From Calliopsis andreniformis (taxonomy: Eukaryota > Arthropoda > Insecta > Hymenoptera > Andrenidae), in contig NW_027480422.1 in NCBI RefSeq assembly GCF_051401765.1, forward strand, positions 19,052,001 through 19,116,000: DNA of 64,000 nt, written 5' to 3'. The translations under genes were made by a program, and so were the position numbers. Position 1 is the first letter of the stretch; the number at the start of each line of letters is the position of its first letter. Below the pieces are notes generated by a model that saw only the letters and a program-made list of their open reading frames with translations, did no database searches and had not been told where the DNA came from. Below are positions 24,582-38,187 of this stretch, in pieces.

Positions 24582-26902
24582 CCTAGGTTTCGCTCTAGGG
24601 CGTTGCTCCACCACATCCAATAGCTAGGGGCTCAGAAGTCAACGCCAGAAGCATAAAATACAATATAAATACAACAGTTTTTCCATTGTATAAAATGAAT
24701 AATTGCAAACAGTGTGAAAGTAATTGTCATTTCCACCTTCCGGGAAACTAGGCTTCACTCTAAGGCGTTGCTCCACTACATCGAATAGCTACGGCCTTAG
24801 AAGTCAACGCCTGAAGCATAAAATACAATATAAATACGACAGCTTTTCAATCGTATAACAGGAATAGTTGCAGTCAGTGTGAACGTAATGGCCATTTCTA
24901 CGTTCCGGTAATCGTAGACTTAACTCTGAGGCATTGCTCCACCAGATCGATGAGTCAGGGCCTTAGAAGTCAAAGCCAGAAGCATAAAATACAAAACAAA
25001 TACAACAGCCTTTCCATTGTATAAAACGAACAATTGCAACCAGTGTGAAAGTTATGGTCATTTCTACGTTCCGGGCAACCTAGGCTTGACTCTAGGGCGT
25101 TGCTCCACCAGATCCAATAGTTAGGGCCTAAGAAGTCAACGCCAGAAGCACCAAATACAAAATAAATACAACAGTTTTTCCATCGTATAAAACGAATATT
25201 TGCAACCAGTGTGAAAGTAATGGTCATTTCTACGTTCCGGGCAATATAGGCTTCACACTAGGCCGTTGCTCCACAAGATCGAGTAGTTAGAGCCTTAGTA
25301 GTCAGCGGCCGAAGCGTAAAATACAATATAAATACAACAGTTTTTCCATCGTATAACAGGAATAATTGCAACCAGAGTGAAGGTAATGGCCATTTCTACG
25401 TTCCGGGCAACCTAGGTTTCACTCTAGGGCGTTGGTCCACCAGATCGAATAGTTAGGGCCTAACAAGTCCTCGCCAGAAGCATAAAATTCAATAAAAATG
25501 CAACAGTCTTTCCATCGTATAACAGGAATAATTGCAACCAGAGTGAAGGTAATGGCCATCTCTACGTTCCGGACAACCTAGGTTTCACTCTAGGGCGTTG
25601 GTCCACCAGATCGAATAGTTAGGGCCTAACAAGTCAACGCCAGAAGCATAAAATTCAATAAAAATGCAACAGTCTTTCCATCGTATAACAGGAATAATTG
25701 CAACCATTTTGAAGGTAATTGCGATTTCTACGTTCCGTGCAACCTAGGCTTCACTCTACGGCGTTGGTCCACCAGATCGAATAGTTAGGGCCTAAGAAGT
25801 CAACGCCAGAAGCAGAAATACAGTAAAAATGCAACAGCCTTTCCATCGTATAGCATGAATAATTGCAACCAGTGTGAACGTAATGATCATTTCGACGTTC
25901 CGGGCAACCTAGGCTTCATTCTAGGTCGTTGTACCACCAGATCGAACAGTTAGGGCCTCAGAAGGCAACGCCCGAAACATAAAATACAGTGAAAATAAAA
26001 CAGTTTTTCCATCGTATAGAACGAATAATTGCAACCAGTGTGAAGGTAATGGTCATTTCTACGTTCCGGGCAACCTCGGCTTCATCCTTGGGCGTTGCTC
26101 TACCAGATCCAATAGTTGGGAGCTTAGAAGTCTACGCCCGAAGCATAAAATACAATATAAATACAGCAGTTTTTCCATCGTATAAAACGAATAATAGCAA
26201 CCAGTGTGAAGGTGATGGTTATTTCCACGTTCCGGGAAAGATAGGCTTCACTCTAGGGTGTGGGTACACCAGATCCAATAGTTAGGGCCTAAGAAGTCAA
26301 CGCCAGAAGCACCAAATACAAAATAAATGCAACAGTTTTTCCATCGTATAAAACGAATAATTGCAACCAGTATAAAAGTTATGATCATTTCTACGTTCCG
26401 GCCAACCTTGGCTTCATTCTAGGGCGATGTTCCACCAGATCGAACAGTTAGGGCCTCAGAAGACAACGCCAGAAGCATAAAATACAATATAAATACAACA
26501 GCTTTTCCATTGTATAAAACGAGTAATTGCAACCAGTGTGAAAGTTATGGTCACTTCTACATTCCGTGCAACCTGGGCTTCACTCTAGGTCGTCGCACCA
26601 CCAGCTCGAATAGCTAGGACCTAAGAAGTCAACGCCCGAAACATAAAATACAATAAAAATACAACAGTTTTTTCATCGTATAACGGGAATAATTGCATCC
26701 AGTGTGAAAGTGATGGTCATTTCCTCATTCCGGGAAACCTAGGCTTCACTTCAGGGCGTTGGTACACCAGATCCAATAGTTAGGGCCTAAGAAGTCAACG
26801 CCAGCATCACCAGATACAAAATAAATACAACAGCTTTTCCATCTATAATACGAATAATTGCAACCAGTGTGAAAGTTATGGTTATTTCTACGTTCCGGGC
26901 AA
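24582..26902 (-). repeat. 14-monomer HOR, copy 2 (2,321 bp)
   Basis: Tandem copy of 22,261-24,581. I saw only a handful of single-base differences, such as AATCCTAGAC (about 22,592) versus AATCGTAGAC (about 24,913) and CCAACCTAGG (about 24,086) versus CCAACCTTGG. The match stops at 26,903, where CCGTGGCTTC replaces CCTAGGTTTC. Confidence 0.94.
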
Positions 26903-28894
26903 CCGTGGCTTCACCCTGGGGAGTTGCTCCACCAGATCCAATAGTTAGGGCCTTAGAAGTCAACGCCAGAAGCATAAAACACAATATAAATGCAACAGTT
27001 TTTCCATCGTATAAAACCAATAATTGCAACCAGTATAAAGGTTATGGTCATTTCTACGTTCCGGCCGACCTCGGCTTCACCCTAGGGCGTTGCTCCACCA
27101 GATCCAATAGTTAGGGCCTTAGAAGTCAACGCCCGAAGCATAAAATACAATACAAATACATCAGTTTTTCCATCGTATAACAGGAATAATTGCAACCAGA
27201 GTGAAGCTGGTGGTCATTTCTACGTTCCGGGATACCTAGGCCTCACTCTAGGGTGTTGCTCCACCAGATCGAATAGCTAGGGCCTTAGAAGTCAGCGCCC
27301 GAAACGTAAAATACAGTAAAAATAAAACTGTTTTTCCAATGTATAACGGGAATAATTGCAACCAGTGTGAAGGTGATAGAAATTTCTACGTTCCGGGAAA
27401 CAAAGGCTTCTCTCTTGGATGTTGCCCCACCAGATCGAATAGCTAAGACCTTAGAAGTCAAAGCCAGAAGAAGAAAGTACAATAAAAATGCAACAGTTTT
27501 TCCATCGTATAGCATGAATAACTGCAACCTGTGTGAAAGTAATTGTCATTTCTACGTTCCGGGCAACCTAGGCTTCATTCTAGGGCGTTGTCCCACCAGA
27601 TCGAACAGTTAGGGCCTCAGAAGACAACGCCAGAAGCATAAAATACAATATAAATACAACAGATTTTCCATCGTATAAAACGAATAATAGCAACCAGTGT
27701 GAAAGTTATGGTCATTTCTACGTTCCGGGCAACCTAGACTTCACTCTAGGGCGTTGCTCCACCAGATCGAATAGTTAGGGCCTAAGAAGTCAACGCCCGA
27801 AACATAAAATACAAAATTAATACAACAGTTTTTCCATTGTATAAATCGAGTAATTGCAACCAGTGTGAAAGTTATGGTCAATTCTACATTCCGTGCAACC
27901 TAGGCTTCACTCTAGGTCGTTGCACCACCAGATCGAATAGCTAAGACCTTAGAAGTCAAAGCCAGAAGAAGAAAGTACAATAAAAATGCAACAGTTTTTC
28001 CATCGTATAGCATGAATAACTGGAACCAGTGTGAAAGTAATGGTCATTTCTACGTTCCGGGCAACCTTGGCTTCACCCTGGGTAGTTGCTCCACCAGATC
28101 CAATAGTTAGGGCCTTAGAAGTCAACGCCCGAAGCATAAAATACAATACAAATACATCAGTTTTTCCATCGTAAAACAGGAATAATTGCAACCAGAGTGA
28201 AGCTGGTGGTCGTTTCTACGTTCCGTGATACCTAGGCCTCACTCTAGGGCGTTGCTCCACCAGATCGAATAGCTAGGGCCTTAGAAGTCAGCGCCCGAAA
28301 CGTAAAATACAGAAAAAATAAAACAGTTTTTCCATCGTATAACGGGAATAATTGCAACCAGTGTGAAGGTGATAGACATTTCTACGTTCCGGGAAACAAA
28401 GGCTTCTCTCTTGGATGTTGCCCCACCAGATCGAATAGCTAAGACCTTAGAAGTCAAAGCCAGAAGAAGAAAGTACAATAAAAATGCAACAGTTTTTCCA
28501 TCGTATAGCATGAATAACTGCAACCTGTGTGAAAGTAATTGTCATTTCTACGTTCCGGACAACCTAGGCTTCATTCTAGGGCGTTGCTCCAACAGATCGA
28601 ATAGCTAGTGCCTCAGAAGTCAACGCCAGAAGCACCGAATACAAAATAAATACAACAGTTTTTCCATCGTATAGCATGAATAACTGCAACCAGTGTGAAA
28701 GTAATGGTCATTTCTACGTTCCCGGCAACCTTGGCTTCACCCTGGGTAGTTGCTCCACCAGATCCAATTGTTAGGGCCTTAGAAGTCGAGGCCCGAAGCA
28801 TAACATACAATATAAATACAACAGTTTTTCCATCGTATAAAACGAATAATAGCAACCAGTGTGAAAGTTATGGTCATTTCTACGTTCCGGGCAA
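26903..28894 (-). repeat. 6-monomer-offset duplication, right arm
   Basis: Bases about 27,230-27,590 repeat at 28,226-28,586 (offset 996 bp, six monomers). Both carry CCGAAACGTAAAATACAG, CTCTTGGATGTTGCCCC and AAGCCAGAAGAAGAAAGTAC. Bases 27,260-27,960 also repeat at 31,575-32,275 (offset 4,315 bp, 26 monomers). Confidence 0.8.
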
Positions 28895-29950
28895 CCTAGG
28901 CTTCTCTCTAGGGCGTTGCTCCACCAGATCGAATAGTCAGGGCCTTACAAGACAACGCCGGAAGCATAAAATACAAAATTAATACAACAGTTTTCCATTG
29001 TATAAAACGAGCAATTGCAAGCAGTGTGAAGGTTATGGTCACTTCTACATTCCGTGCAGCCTAGGCTTCAGTCTAGGGCGTTGATCCACGAGATCGAATA
29101 GCTAGGGCCTTATAAGTCAACGCCCGAAACATAAAATACAATCAAAATACAACAGTTTTTCCATCGTATAACGGGAATAATTGCAACCAGTATGAAAGTT
29201 ATGGCCATTTCTACGTTCTGGCGAACCTCGGCTTCACCCTAGGGCGTTGCTCCACCAGATACAATAGTTAGGGCCTAAGAAGTCAACGCAAGGAGCACCA
29301 AATACAAAATAAATACAACAGTTTTTCCATCGTATAAAACGAATAATTGCAACCAGTATGAAAGCTATGGTCATTTCTACGTTCCGGGCAACCTAGGCTT
29401 CACTCTGGGGCGTTGCTCAACCACATCGAGTAGCTAGGGCCCTAAAAGACAACGCCATAACTATTAAATACAATATAAATACAACAGTCTTTCCATCCTA
29501 TAAAACGAATAATTGCAACCAGTCTGATAGTTATAGTCATTTCTACGTTCCGGGCAACCTAGGCTTTACTCTAGAGCATTGCTCCACCAGATCGAATAGG
29601 TAGAGCCTAAGAAGACAACGCCAGAAGCATAAAATACAATATAAATACAACAGCTTTTCCACCGTAAATAATGTATACTTGCAAACAGTGTGAAATTAAA
29701 GGTCATTTCTACGTTCCCGGCAACCTAGGCTTCACTCTAGGGAGTTGATCCACCAGGTCGAATAGTTAGGGCCTAAGAAGTCAACGCCAGAAACATAAAA
29801 CACAATATAAATACAACAGCTTTTCCATCGTATATAATGTATATTTGCAAACAGTGTGAAAGTAAAGGTCATTTCTACGTTCCGGGCAACCTAGGCTTAA
29901 ATGTAGGGCGTCTCTCCACCAGATCGAATAGTTAGGGCCTAAGAAGTCAG
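28895..29950 (-). repeat. Partial early copy of the 17-monomer HOR
   Basis: Matches 32,546-33,601 at offset 3,651 bp (22 monomers). It starts at CCTAGGCTTCTCTCTAGG and includes CAAGGAGCACCAAATAC and CGCCATAACTATTAAA. The similarity also extends left to about 28,613, matching 32,264. Confidence 0.82.
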
Positions 29951-32545
29951 CGCCAGAAGCATAAAATACAATGTAAATACAACAGTTTTTCGCTTGTATA
30001 ACAGGAATAATTGCAACCAGTGTGAAAGCTATGGTCATTTCTACGTTCCGGGCAACCTAGGCTTCACTCTAGGGCGTTGCTCCACCACATCGAATTGTTA
30101 GGGCCTTAGAAGTCAATGCCAGAAGCATAAAGTATAATATATATACAACAGCTTTTCCATCGTATAACAGGAATGATTGCAACCAGAATGAAGGTGATGG
30201 TCATTTCTACGTTCCGGGCAACCTAGGCTTCACTCTAGGGCGTTGCTCCACCAGATCGAATAGCTAGGGACTTAGAAGTCAACGCCAGAAGCATAAAATA
30301 AAGTAAAAGTACAGCAGTTTTTCAATCGTATAGCATGAATGATTGCAACCAGAGTGAAGCTGGTGGTCATTTCTACGTTCCGGGATACCTAGGCCTCACT
30401 CTAGGGCGTTGCTCCACCAGATCGAATAGCTAGGGCCTTAGAAGTCAGCGTCCGAAACGTAAAATACAGTAAAAATAAAACAGTTTTTCCATCGTATAGC
30501 ATGAATAACTGCAACCAGTGTGAAAGTAATGGTCATTTCCACGTTCCGGGCAACCTTGGCTTCACCCTGGGTAGTTGCTCCACCAGATCGAATAGCTAGG
30601 GCCTTAGAAGTCAACGCCCGAAACATAAAATACACAAAAAATACAACAGTTTTTCCATCGTATAACAGGAATAATTGCAACCAGAGTTAAGGTGATGGTC
30701 ATTTCTACGATCCGGGCTACCTAGGCTTCACTCTAGGGCGTTGCTCCACCAGATCGAATAGCAATTGCCTTAGAAGTCAACGCCAGAAGCATAAAATACA
30801 ATATAAATACAACAGTTTTTCCATTGTACAAAACAAATAATTGCAACCAGTGTGATAGTTATGGTCTATTCTACGTTCCGGGAAACATAGGCTTCACTCT
30901 TGGATGTTGATCCGCCAGATCGAATAGCTAAGACCTTAGAAGTCAAAGCCAGAAGAAGAAAGTACAATAAAAATACAACAGTTTTTCCATCGTATAGCAT
31001 GAATAACTGCGACCAGTGTGAAAGTAATGGTCATTTCTACGTTCCGGGCAACCTAGGCTTCATTCTAGGTCGTTGTACCACCACATCGAACAGCTAGGGA
31101 CTCAGAAGGCAACGCCCGAAACATAAAATACAGTGAAAATAAAACAGTTTTTCCATCGTATAGAACGAATAATTGCAACCAGTGTGAAGGTAATGGTCAT
31201 TCCTACGTTCCGGGCAACCTCGGCTTCATCCTAGGGCGTTGCTCCACCAGATCCAATAGTTGGGAGCTTAGAAGTCTACGCCCGAAGCATAAAATACAAT
31301 ATAAATACAGCAGTTTTTCCATCTTATAAAACGAATAATAGCAACCAGTGTGAAGGTGATGGTCATTTCCACGTTCCGGGAAAGATAGGCTTCACTCTAG
31401 GGTGTTGGTACACCAGATCCAATAGTTAGGGCCTAAGAAGTCAACGCCAGAAGCACCAAATACAAAATAAATGCAACAGTTTTTCCATCGTATAAAACGA
31501 ATAATTGCAACCAGTATAAAGGTTATGGTCATTTCTACGTTCCGGCCAACCTCGGCTTCACCCTAGGGCGTTGCTCCACCAGATCGAATAGCTAGGGCCT
31601 TAGAAGTCAGCGCCCGAAACGTAAAATACAGTAAAAATAAAACAGTTTTTCCATCGTATAACGGGAATAATTGCAACCAGTGTGAAGGTGATAGACATTT
31701 CTACGTTCCGGGAAACAAAGGCTTCTCTCTTGGATGTTGCCCCACCAGATCGAATAGCTAAGACCTTAGAAGTCAAAGACAGAAGAAGAAAGTACAATAA
31801 AAATGCAACAGTTTTTCCATCGTATAGCATGAATAACTGCAACCTGTGTGAAAGTAATTGTCATTTCTACGTTCCGGGCAACCTAGGCTTCATTCTAGGG
31901 CGTTGTCCCACCAGATCGAACAGTTAGGGCCTCAGAAGACAACGCCAGAAGCATAAAATACAATATAAACACAACAGATTTTCCAACGTATAAAACGAAT
32001 AATAGCAACCAGTGTGAAAGTTATGGTCATTTCTACGTTCCGGGCAACCTAGGCTTCACTCTAGGGCGTTGCTCCACCAGATCGAATAGTTAGGGCCTAA
32101 GAAGTCAACGCCCGAAACATAAAATACAAAATTAATACAACAGTTTTTCCATTGTATAAATCGAGTAATTGCAACCAGTGTGAAAGTTATGGTCACTTCT
32201 ACAGTCCGTGCAACCTAGGCTTCACTCTAGGTCGTTGCACCACCAGATCGAATAGCTAAGACCTTAGAAGTCAAAGCCAGAAGAAGAAAGTACAATAAAA
32301 ATGCAACAGTTTTTCCATCGTATAGCATGAATAACTGCAACCAGTGTGAAAGTAATGGTCATTTCTACGTTCCCGGCAACCTTGGCTTCACCCTGGGTAG
32401 TTGCTCCACCAGATCCAATTGTTAGGGCCTTAGAAGTCGAGGCCCGAAGCATAACATACAATATAAATACAACAGTTTTTCCATCGTATAAAACGAATAA
32501 TAGCAACCAGTGTGAAAGTTATGGTCATTTCTACGTTCCGGGCAA
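29951..32545 (-). repeat. Mosaic region built from neighbouring blocks
   Basis: Contains a fragment of the 14-mer at about 31,020-31,560 (offset 5,144 bp from 25,88x-26,4xx, about 31 monomers; shared GAAGGCAACGCCCGAAACAT). It also holds a copy of 27,260-27,960 at 31,575-32,275 and a copy of 28,613-28,894 at 32,264-32,545. Bases 29,951-31,020 are mixed monomers. No gene is seen. Confidence 0.75.
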
Positions 32546-35366
32546 CCTAGGCTTCTCTCTAGGGCGTTGCTCCACCAGATCGAATAGTCAGGGCCTTACA
32601 AGACAACGCCGGAAGCATAAAATACAAAATTAATACAACAGTTTTCCATTGTATAAAACGAGTAATTGCAAGCAGTGTGAAGGTTGTGGTCACTTCTACA
32701 TTCCGTGCAGCCTAGGCTTCAGTCTAGGGCGTTGATCCACGAGATCGAATAGCTAGGGCCTTATAAGTCAACGCCCGAAACATAAAATACAATCAAAATA
32801 CAACAGTTTTTCCATCGTATAACGGGAATAATTGCAACCAGTATGAAAGTTATGGCCATTTCTACGTTCTGGCGAACCTCGGCTTCACGCTAGGGCGTTG
32901 CTCCACCAGATACAATAGTTAGGGCCTAAGAAGTCAACGCAAGGAGCACCAAATACAAAATAAATACAACAGTTTTTCCATCGTATAAAACGAATAATTG
33001 CAACCAGTATGAAAGCTATGGTCATTTTTACGTTCCGGGCAACCTAGGCTTCACTCTGGGGCGTTGCTCAACCACATCGAGTAGCTAGGGCCCTAGAAGA
33101 CAACGCCATAACTATTAAAAACAATATAAATACAACAGTCTTTCCATTCTATAAAACGAATAATTGCAACCAGTCTGATAGTTATAGTCATTCCTACGTT
33201 CCGGGCAACCTAGGCTTTACTCCAGAGCATTGCTCCACCAGATCGAATAGGTAGAGCCTAAGAAGACAACGCCAGAAGCATAAAATACAATATAAATACA
33301 ACAGCTTTTCCACCGTATATAATGTATACTTGCAAACAGTGTGAAATTAAAGGTCATTTCTACGTTCCGGGCAACCTAGGCTTCACTCTAGGGAGTTGTT
33401 CCACCAGGTCGAATAGTTAGGGCCTAAGAAGTCAACGCCAGAAACATAAAACACAATATAAATGCAACGGCTTTTCCATTGTATATAATGTATATTTGCA
33501 AACAGTGTGAAAGTAAAGGTCATTTCTACGTTCCGGGCAACCTAGGCTTAACTGTAGAGCGTCGCTCCACCAGATCGAATAGTTAGGGCCTTAGAAGTCA
33601 GCGCCCGAAACGTAAAATACAGTAAAAATAAAACAGTTTTTCCATCGTATAACAGGAATGATTGCAACCAGAGTGAAGGTGATGGTCATTTCTACGTTCC
33701 GGGCAACCTAGGCTTCACTCTAGGGCGTTGCTCCACCACGTCGAATAGCTACGGCCTTAGAAGTCAACGCCTGAAGCATAAAATACAGTAAAAATAAAAC
33801 AGTTTTTCCATCGAATAAAACGAATAATTGCAACAAGTGTTAAAGGTATGGTCACTTCAACGTCACGCGCAAGCTAGGCTTCACTCTACGGCGTTGCTCC
33901 ATCAGATCGAATAGCTAGGACCTTAGAAGTCAAAGCCAGAAGATGAAAATACAATAAAAATGCAACAGTTTTTCCATCGTATAGCATGAATAACTGCAAA
34001 CAGTGTGAAAGTAATGGTCATTTCTACGTTCCGGGCAACCTTGGCTTCACCCTGGGTAGTTGCTCCACCAGATCCAATAGTTAGGGCCTTAGAAGTCAAC
34101 GCCCGAAGCATAAAATACAATACAAATACATCAGTTTTTCCATCGTATAACAGGAATAATTGCAACCAGAGTGAAGCTGGTGGTCATTTCTACGTTCCGG
34201 GATACCTAGGCCTCACTCTAGAGCATTGCTCCACCAGATCGAATAGGTAGTGCCTAAGAAGACAACGCCAGAAGCATAAAATACAATATAAATACAACAG
34301 CTTTTCCACCGTAAATAATGTATACTTGCAAACAGTGTGAAATTAAAGGTCACTTCTACGTTCCGGGCAACCTAGGCTTCACTCTAGGGAGTTGATCCAC
34401 CAGGTCGAATAGTTAGGGCCTAAGAAGACAACGCCAGAAGCATAAAATACAATATAAATACAACAGCTTTTCCATCGTATATAATGTATATTTGCAAACA
34501 GTGTGAAAGTAAAGGTCATTTCTACGTTCCGGGCAACCTAGGCATCTCTCTAGGGCGTTGCTCCACCACATCGAATAGCTACGGCCTGAGAAGTCAACGC
34601 CTGAAGCATTAAATACAATAAAAATACAACAGTTTTTTCATCGTATAACAGGAATAATTGCAATAAGCCTGAAGGTAATGGTCATTTCTACGTTCCGAGC
34701 AACCTAGGTTTCTCTCTATGGCGTTGCTCCACCAGATCGAATAGTTAGGGCCTAAGAAGTCAACGCCAGAAGAATAAAATAAAATGAAAATACAACAGTT
34801 TTTCCATCGTATAAAACGAATAATTGCAACCAGTATGAATGTTATGGTCATTTCTACGTTCCGAGCAGCCTAGGTTTCGCTCTATGGCGTTGCTCCACCA
34901 CATCGAATAGTTAGGGCCTTAGAAGTCAATGCCAGAAGCATAAAATACAATATAAACACAACAGTTTTTCCATGTATAAAATGAATAATTGCAAACAGTG
35001 AGGAAGTAATGGTCATTTCTATCGTTCCGGGCAACCTAGGCTTCACTCTAGGGCGTTGCTCCACCACATCGAATAGCTACGGCCTGAGAATTCAACGCCT
35101 GAAGCATTAAATACAATAAAAATACAACAGTTTTTTCATCGTATAACAGGAATAATTGCAACAAGCCTGAAGGTAATGGTCATTTCTACATTTCGGGTAA
35201 CCTAGGCTTCACTCTAGGGCGTTGCTCCACCAGATCGAATGGCTAGGGACTTAGAATTCAACGCCAGAAGAATAAAATACAACATAAGTATAACAGTTTT
35301 TCCATCGTATAAAACGAATAATTGCAACCAGTATGAAAGCTATGGTCATTTCTACGTTCCGGGCAA
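32546..35366 (-). repeat. 17-monomer HOR, copy 1 (2,821 bp)
   Basis: Starts at CCTAGGCTTCTCTCTAGGGC and is followed at once by a full second copy. It contains an unusually diverged monomer near 33,830-33,900, with AACGTCACGCGCAAGCTAGG, that is reproduced in the second copy. This shows the block was copied as a unit. Confidence 0.95.
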
Positions 35367-38187
35367 CCTAGGCTTCTCTCTAGGGCGTTGCTCCACCAGA
35401 TCGAATAGTCAGGGCCTTACAAGACAACGCCGGAAGCATAAAATACAAAATTAATACAACAGTTTTCCATTGTATAAAACGAGTAATTGCAAGCAGTGTG
35501 AAGGTTGTGGTCACTTCTACATTCCGTGCAGCCTAGGCTTCAGTCTAGGGCGTTGATCCACGAGATCGAATAGCTAGGGCCTTATAAGTCAACGCCCGAA
35601 ACATAAAATACAATCAAAATACAACAGTTTTTCCATCGTATAACGGGAATAATTGCAACCAGTATGAAAGTTATGGCCATTTCTACGTTCTGGCGAACCT
35701 CGGCTTCACGCTAGGGCGTTGCTCCACCAGATACAATAGTTAGGGCCTAAGAAGTCAACGCAAGGAGCACCAAATACAAAATAAATACAACAGTTTTTCC
35801 ATCGTATAAAACGAATAATTGCAACCAGTATGAAAGCTATGGTCATTTTTACGTTCCGGGCAACCTAGGCTTCACTCTGGGGCGTTGCTCAACCACATCG
35901 AGTAGCTAGGGCCCTAGAAGACAACGCCATAACTATTAAAAACAATATAAATACAACAGTCTTTCCATTCTATAAAACGAATAATTGCAACCAGTCTGAT
36001 AGTTATAGTCATTCCTACGTTCCGGGCAACCTAGGCTTTACTCCAGAGCATTGCTCCACCAGATCGAATAGGTAGAGCCTAAGAAGACAACGCCAGAAGC
36101 ATAAAATACAATATAAATACAACAGCTTTTCCACCGTATATAATGTATACTTGCAAACAGTGTGAAATTAAAGGTCATTTCTACGTTCCGGGCAACCTAG
36201 GCTTCACTCTAGGGAGTTGTTCCACCAGGTCGAATAGTTAGGGCCTAAGAAGTCAACGCCAGAAACATAAAACACAATATAAATGCAACGGCTTTTCCAT
36301 TGTATATAATGTATATTTGCAAACAGTGTGAAAGTAAAGGTCATTTCTACGTTCCGGGCAACCTAGGCTTAACTGTAGAGCGTCGCTCCACCAGATCGAA
36401 TAGTTAGGGCCTTAGAAGTCAGCGCCCGAAACGTAAAATACAGTAAAAATAAAACAGTTTTTCCATCGTATAACAGGAATGATTGCAACCAGAGTGAAGG
36501 TGATGGTCATTTCTACGTTCCGGGCAACCTAGGCTTCACTCTAGGGCGTTGCTCCACCACGTCGAATAGCTACGGCCTTAGAAGTCAACGCCTGAAGCAT
36601 AAAATACAGTAAAAATAAAACAGTTTTTCCATCGAATAAAACGAATAATTGCAACAAGTGTTAAAGGTATGGTCACTTCAACGTCACGCGCAAGCTAGGC
36701 TTCACTCTACGGCGGTGCTCCATCAGATCGAATAGCTAGGACCTTAGAAGTCAAAGCCAGAAGATGAAAATACAATAAAAATGCAACAGTTTTTCCATCG
36801 TATAGCATGAATAACTGCAAACAGTGTGAAAGTAATGGTCATTTCTACGTTCCGGGCAACCTTGGCTTCACCCTGGGTAGTTGCTCCACCAGATCCAATA
36901 GTTAGGGCCTTAGAAGTCAACGCCCGAAGCATAAAATACAATACAAATACATCAGTTTTTCCATCGTATAACAGGAATAATTGCAACCAGAGTGAAGCTG
37001 GTGGTCATTTCTACGTTCCGGGATACCTAGGCCTCACTCTAGAGCATTGCTCCACCAGATCGAATAGGTAGTGCCTAAGAAGACAACGCCAGAAGCATAA
37101 AATACAATATAAATACAACAGCTTTTCCACCGTAAATAATGTATACTTGCAAACAGTGTGAAATTAAAGGTCACTTCTACGTTCCGGGCAACCTAGGCTT
37201 CACTCTAGGGAGTTGATCCACCAGGTCGAATAGTTAGGGCCTAAGAAGACAACGCCAGAAGCATAAAATACAATATAAATACAACAGCTTTTCCATCGTA
37301 TATAATGTATATTTGCAAACAGTGTGAAAGTAAAGGTCATTTCTACGTTCCGGGCAACCTAGGCATCTCTCTAGGGCGTTGCTCCACCACATCGAATAGC
37401 TACGGCCTGAGAAGTCAACGCCTGAAGCATTAAATACAATAAAAATACAACAGTTTTTTCATCGTATAACAGGAATAATTGCAATAAGCCTGAAGGTAAT
37501 GGTCATTTCTACGTTCCGAGCAACCTAGGTTTCTCTCTATGGCGTTGCTCCACCAGATCGAATAGTTAGGGCCTAAGAAGTCAACGCCAGAAGAATAAAA
37601 TAAAATGAAAATACAACAGTTTTTCCATCGTATAAAACGAATAATTGCAACCAGTATGAATGTTATGGTCATTTCTACGTTCCGAGCAGCCTAGGTTTCG
37701 CTCTATGGCGTTGCTCCACCACATCGAATAGTTAGGGCCTTAGAAGTCAATGCCAGAAGCATAAAATACAATATAAACACAACAGTTTTTCCATGTATAA
37801 AATGAATAATTGCAAACAGTGAGGAAGTAATGGTCATTTCTATCGTTCCGGGCAACCTAGGCTTCACTCTAGGGCGTTGCTCCACCACATCGAATAGCTA
37901 CGGCCTGAGAATTCAACGCCTGAAGCATTAAATACAATAAAAATACAACAGTTTTTTCATCGTATAACAGGAATAATTGCAACAAGCCTGAAGGTAATGG
38001 TCATTTCTACATTTCGGGTAACCTAGGCTTCACTCTAGGGCGTTGCTCCACCAGATCGAATGGCTAGGGACTTAGAATTCAACGCCAGAAGAATAAAATA
38101 CAACATAAGTATAACAGTTTTTCCATCGTATAAAACGAATAATTGCAACCAGTATGAAAGCTATGGTCATTTCTACGTTCCGGGCAA
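35367..38187 (-). repeat. 17-monomer HOR, copy 2 (2,821 bp)
   Basis: Tandem copy at an exact 2,821 bp offset. By eye the only clear difference was T at 33,894 versus G at 36,715. The match ends at 38,188, where CCTAGGCTTCACACCAGG replaces CCTAGGCTTCTCTCTAGG. Confidence 0.95.

Noticed and set aside
22261..26902. The left 14-monomer offset (2,321 bp at 5.2/7.5 kb) and the right 14-mer (2,321 bp) as the same HOR inverted.
   Set aside because: Only the length agrees. The diagnostic variants differ, and the left offset arises from a 12-mer plus two monomers.
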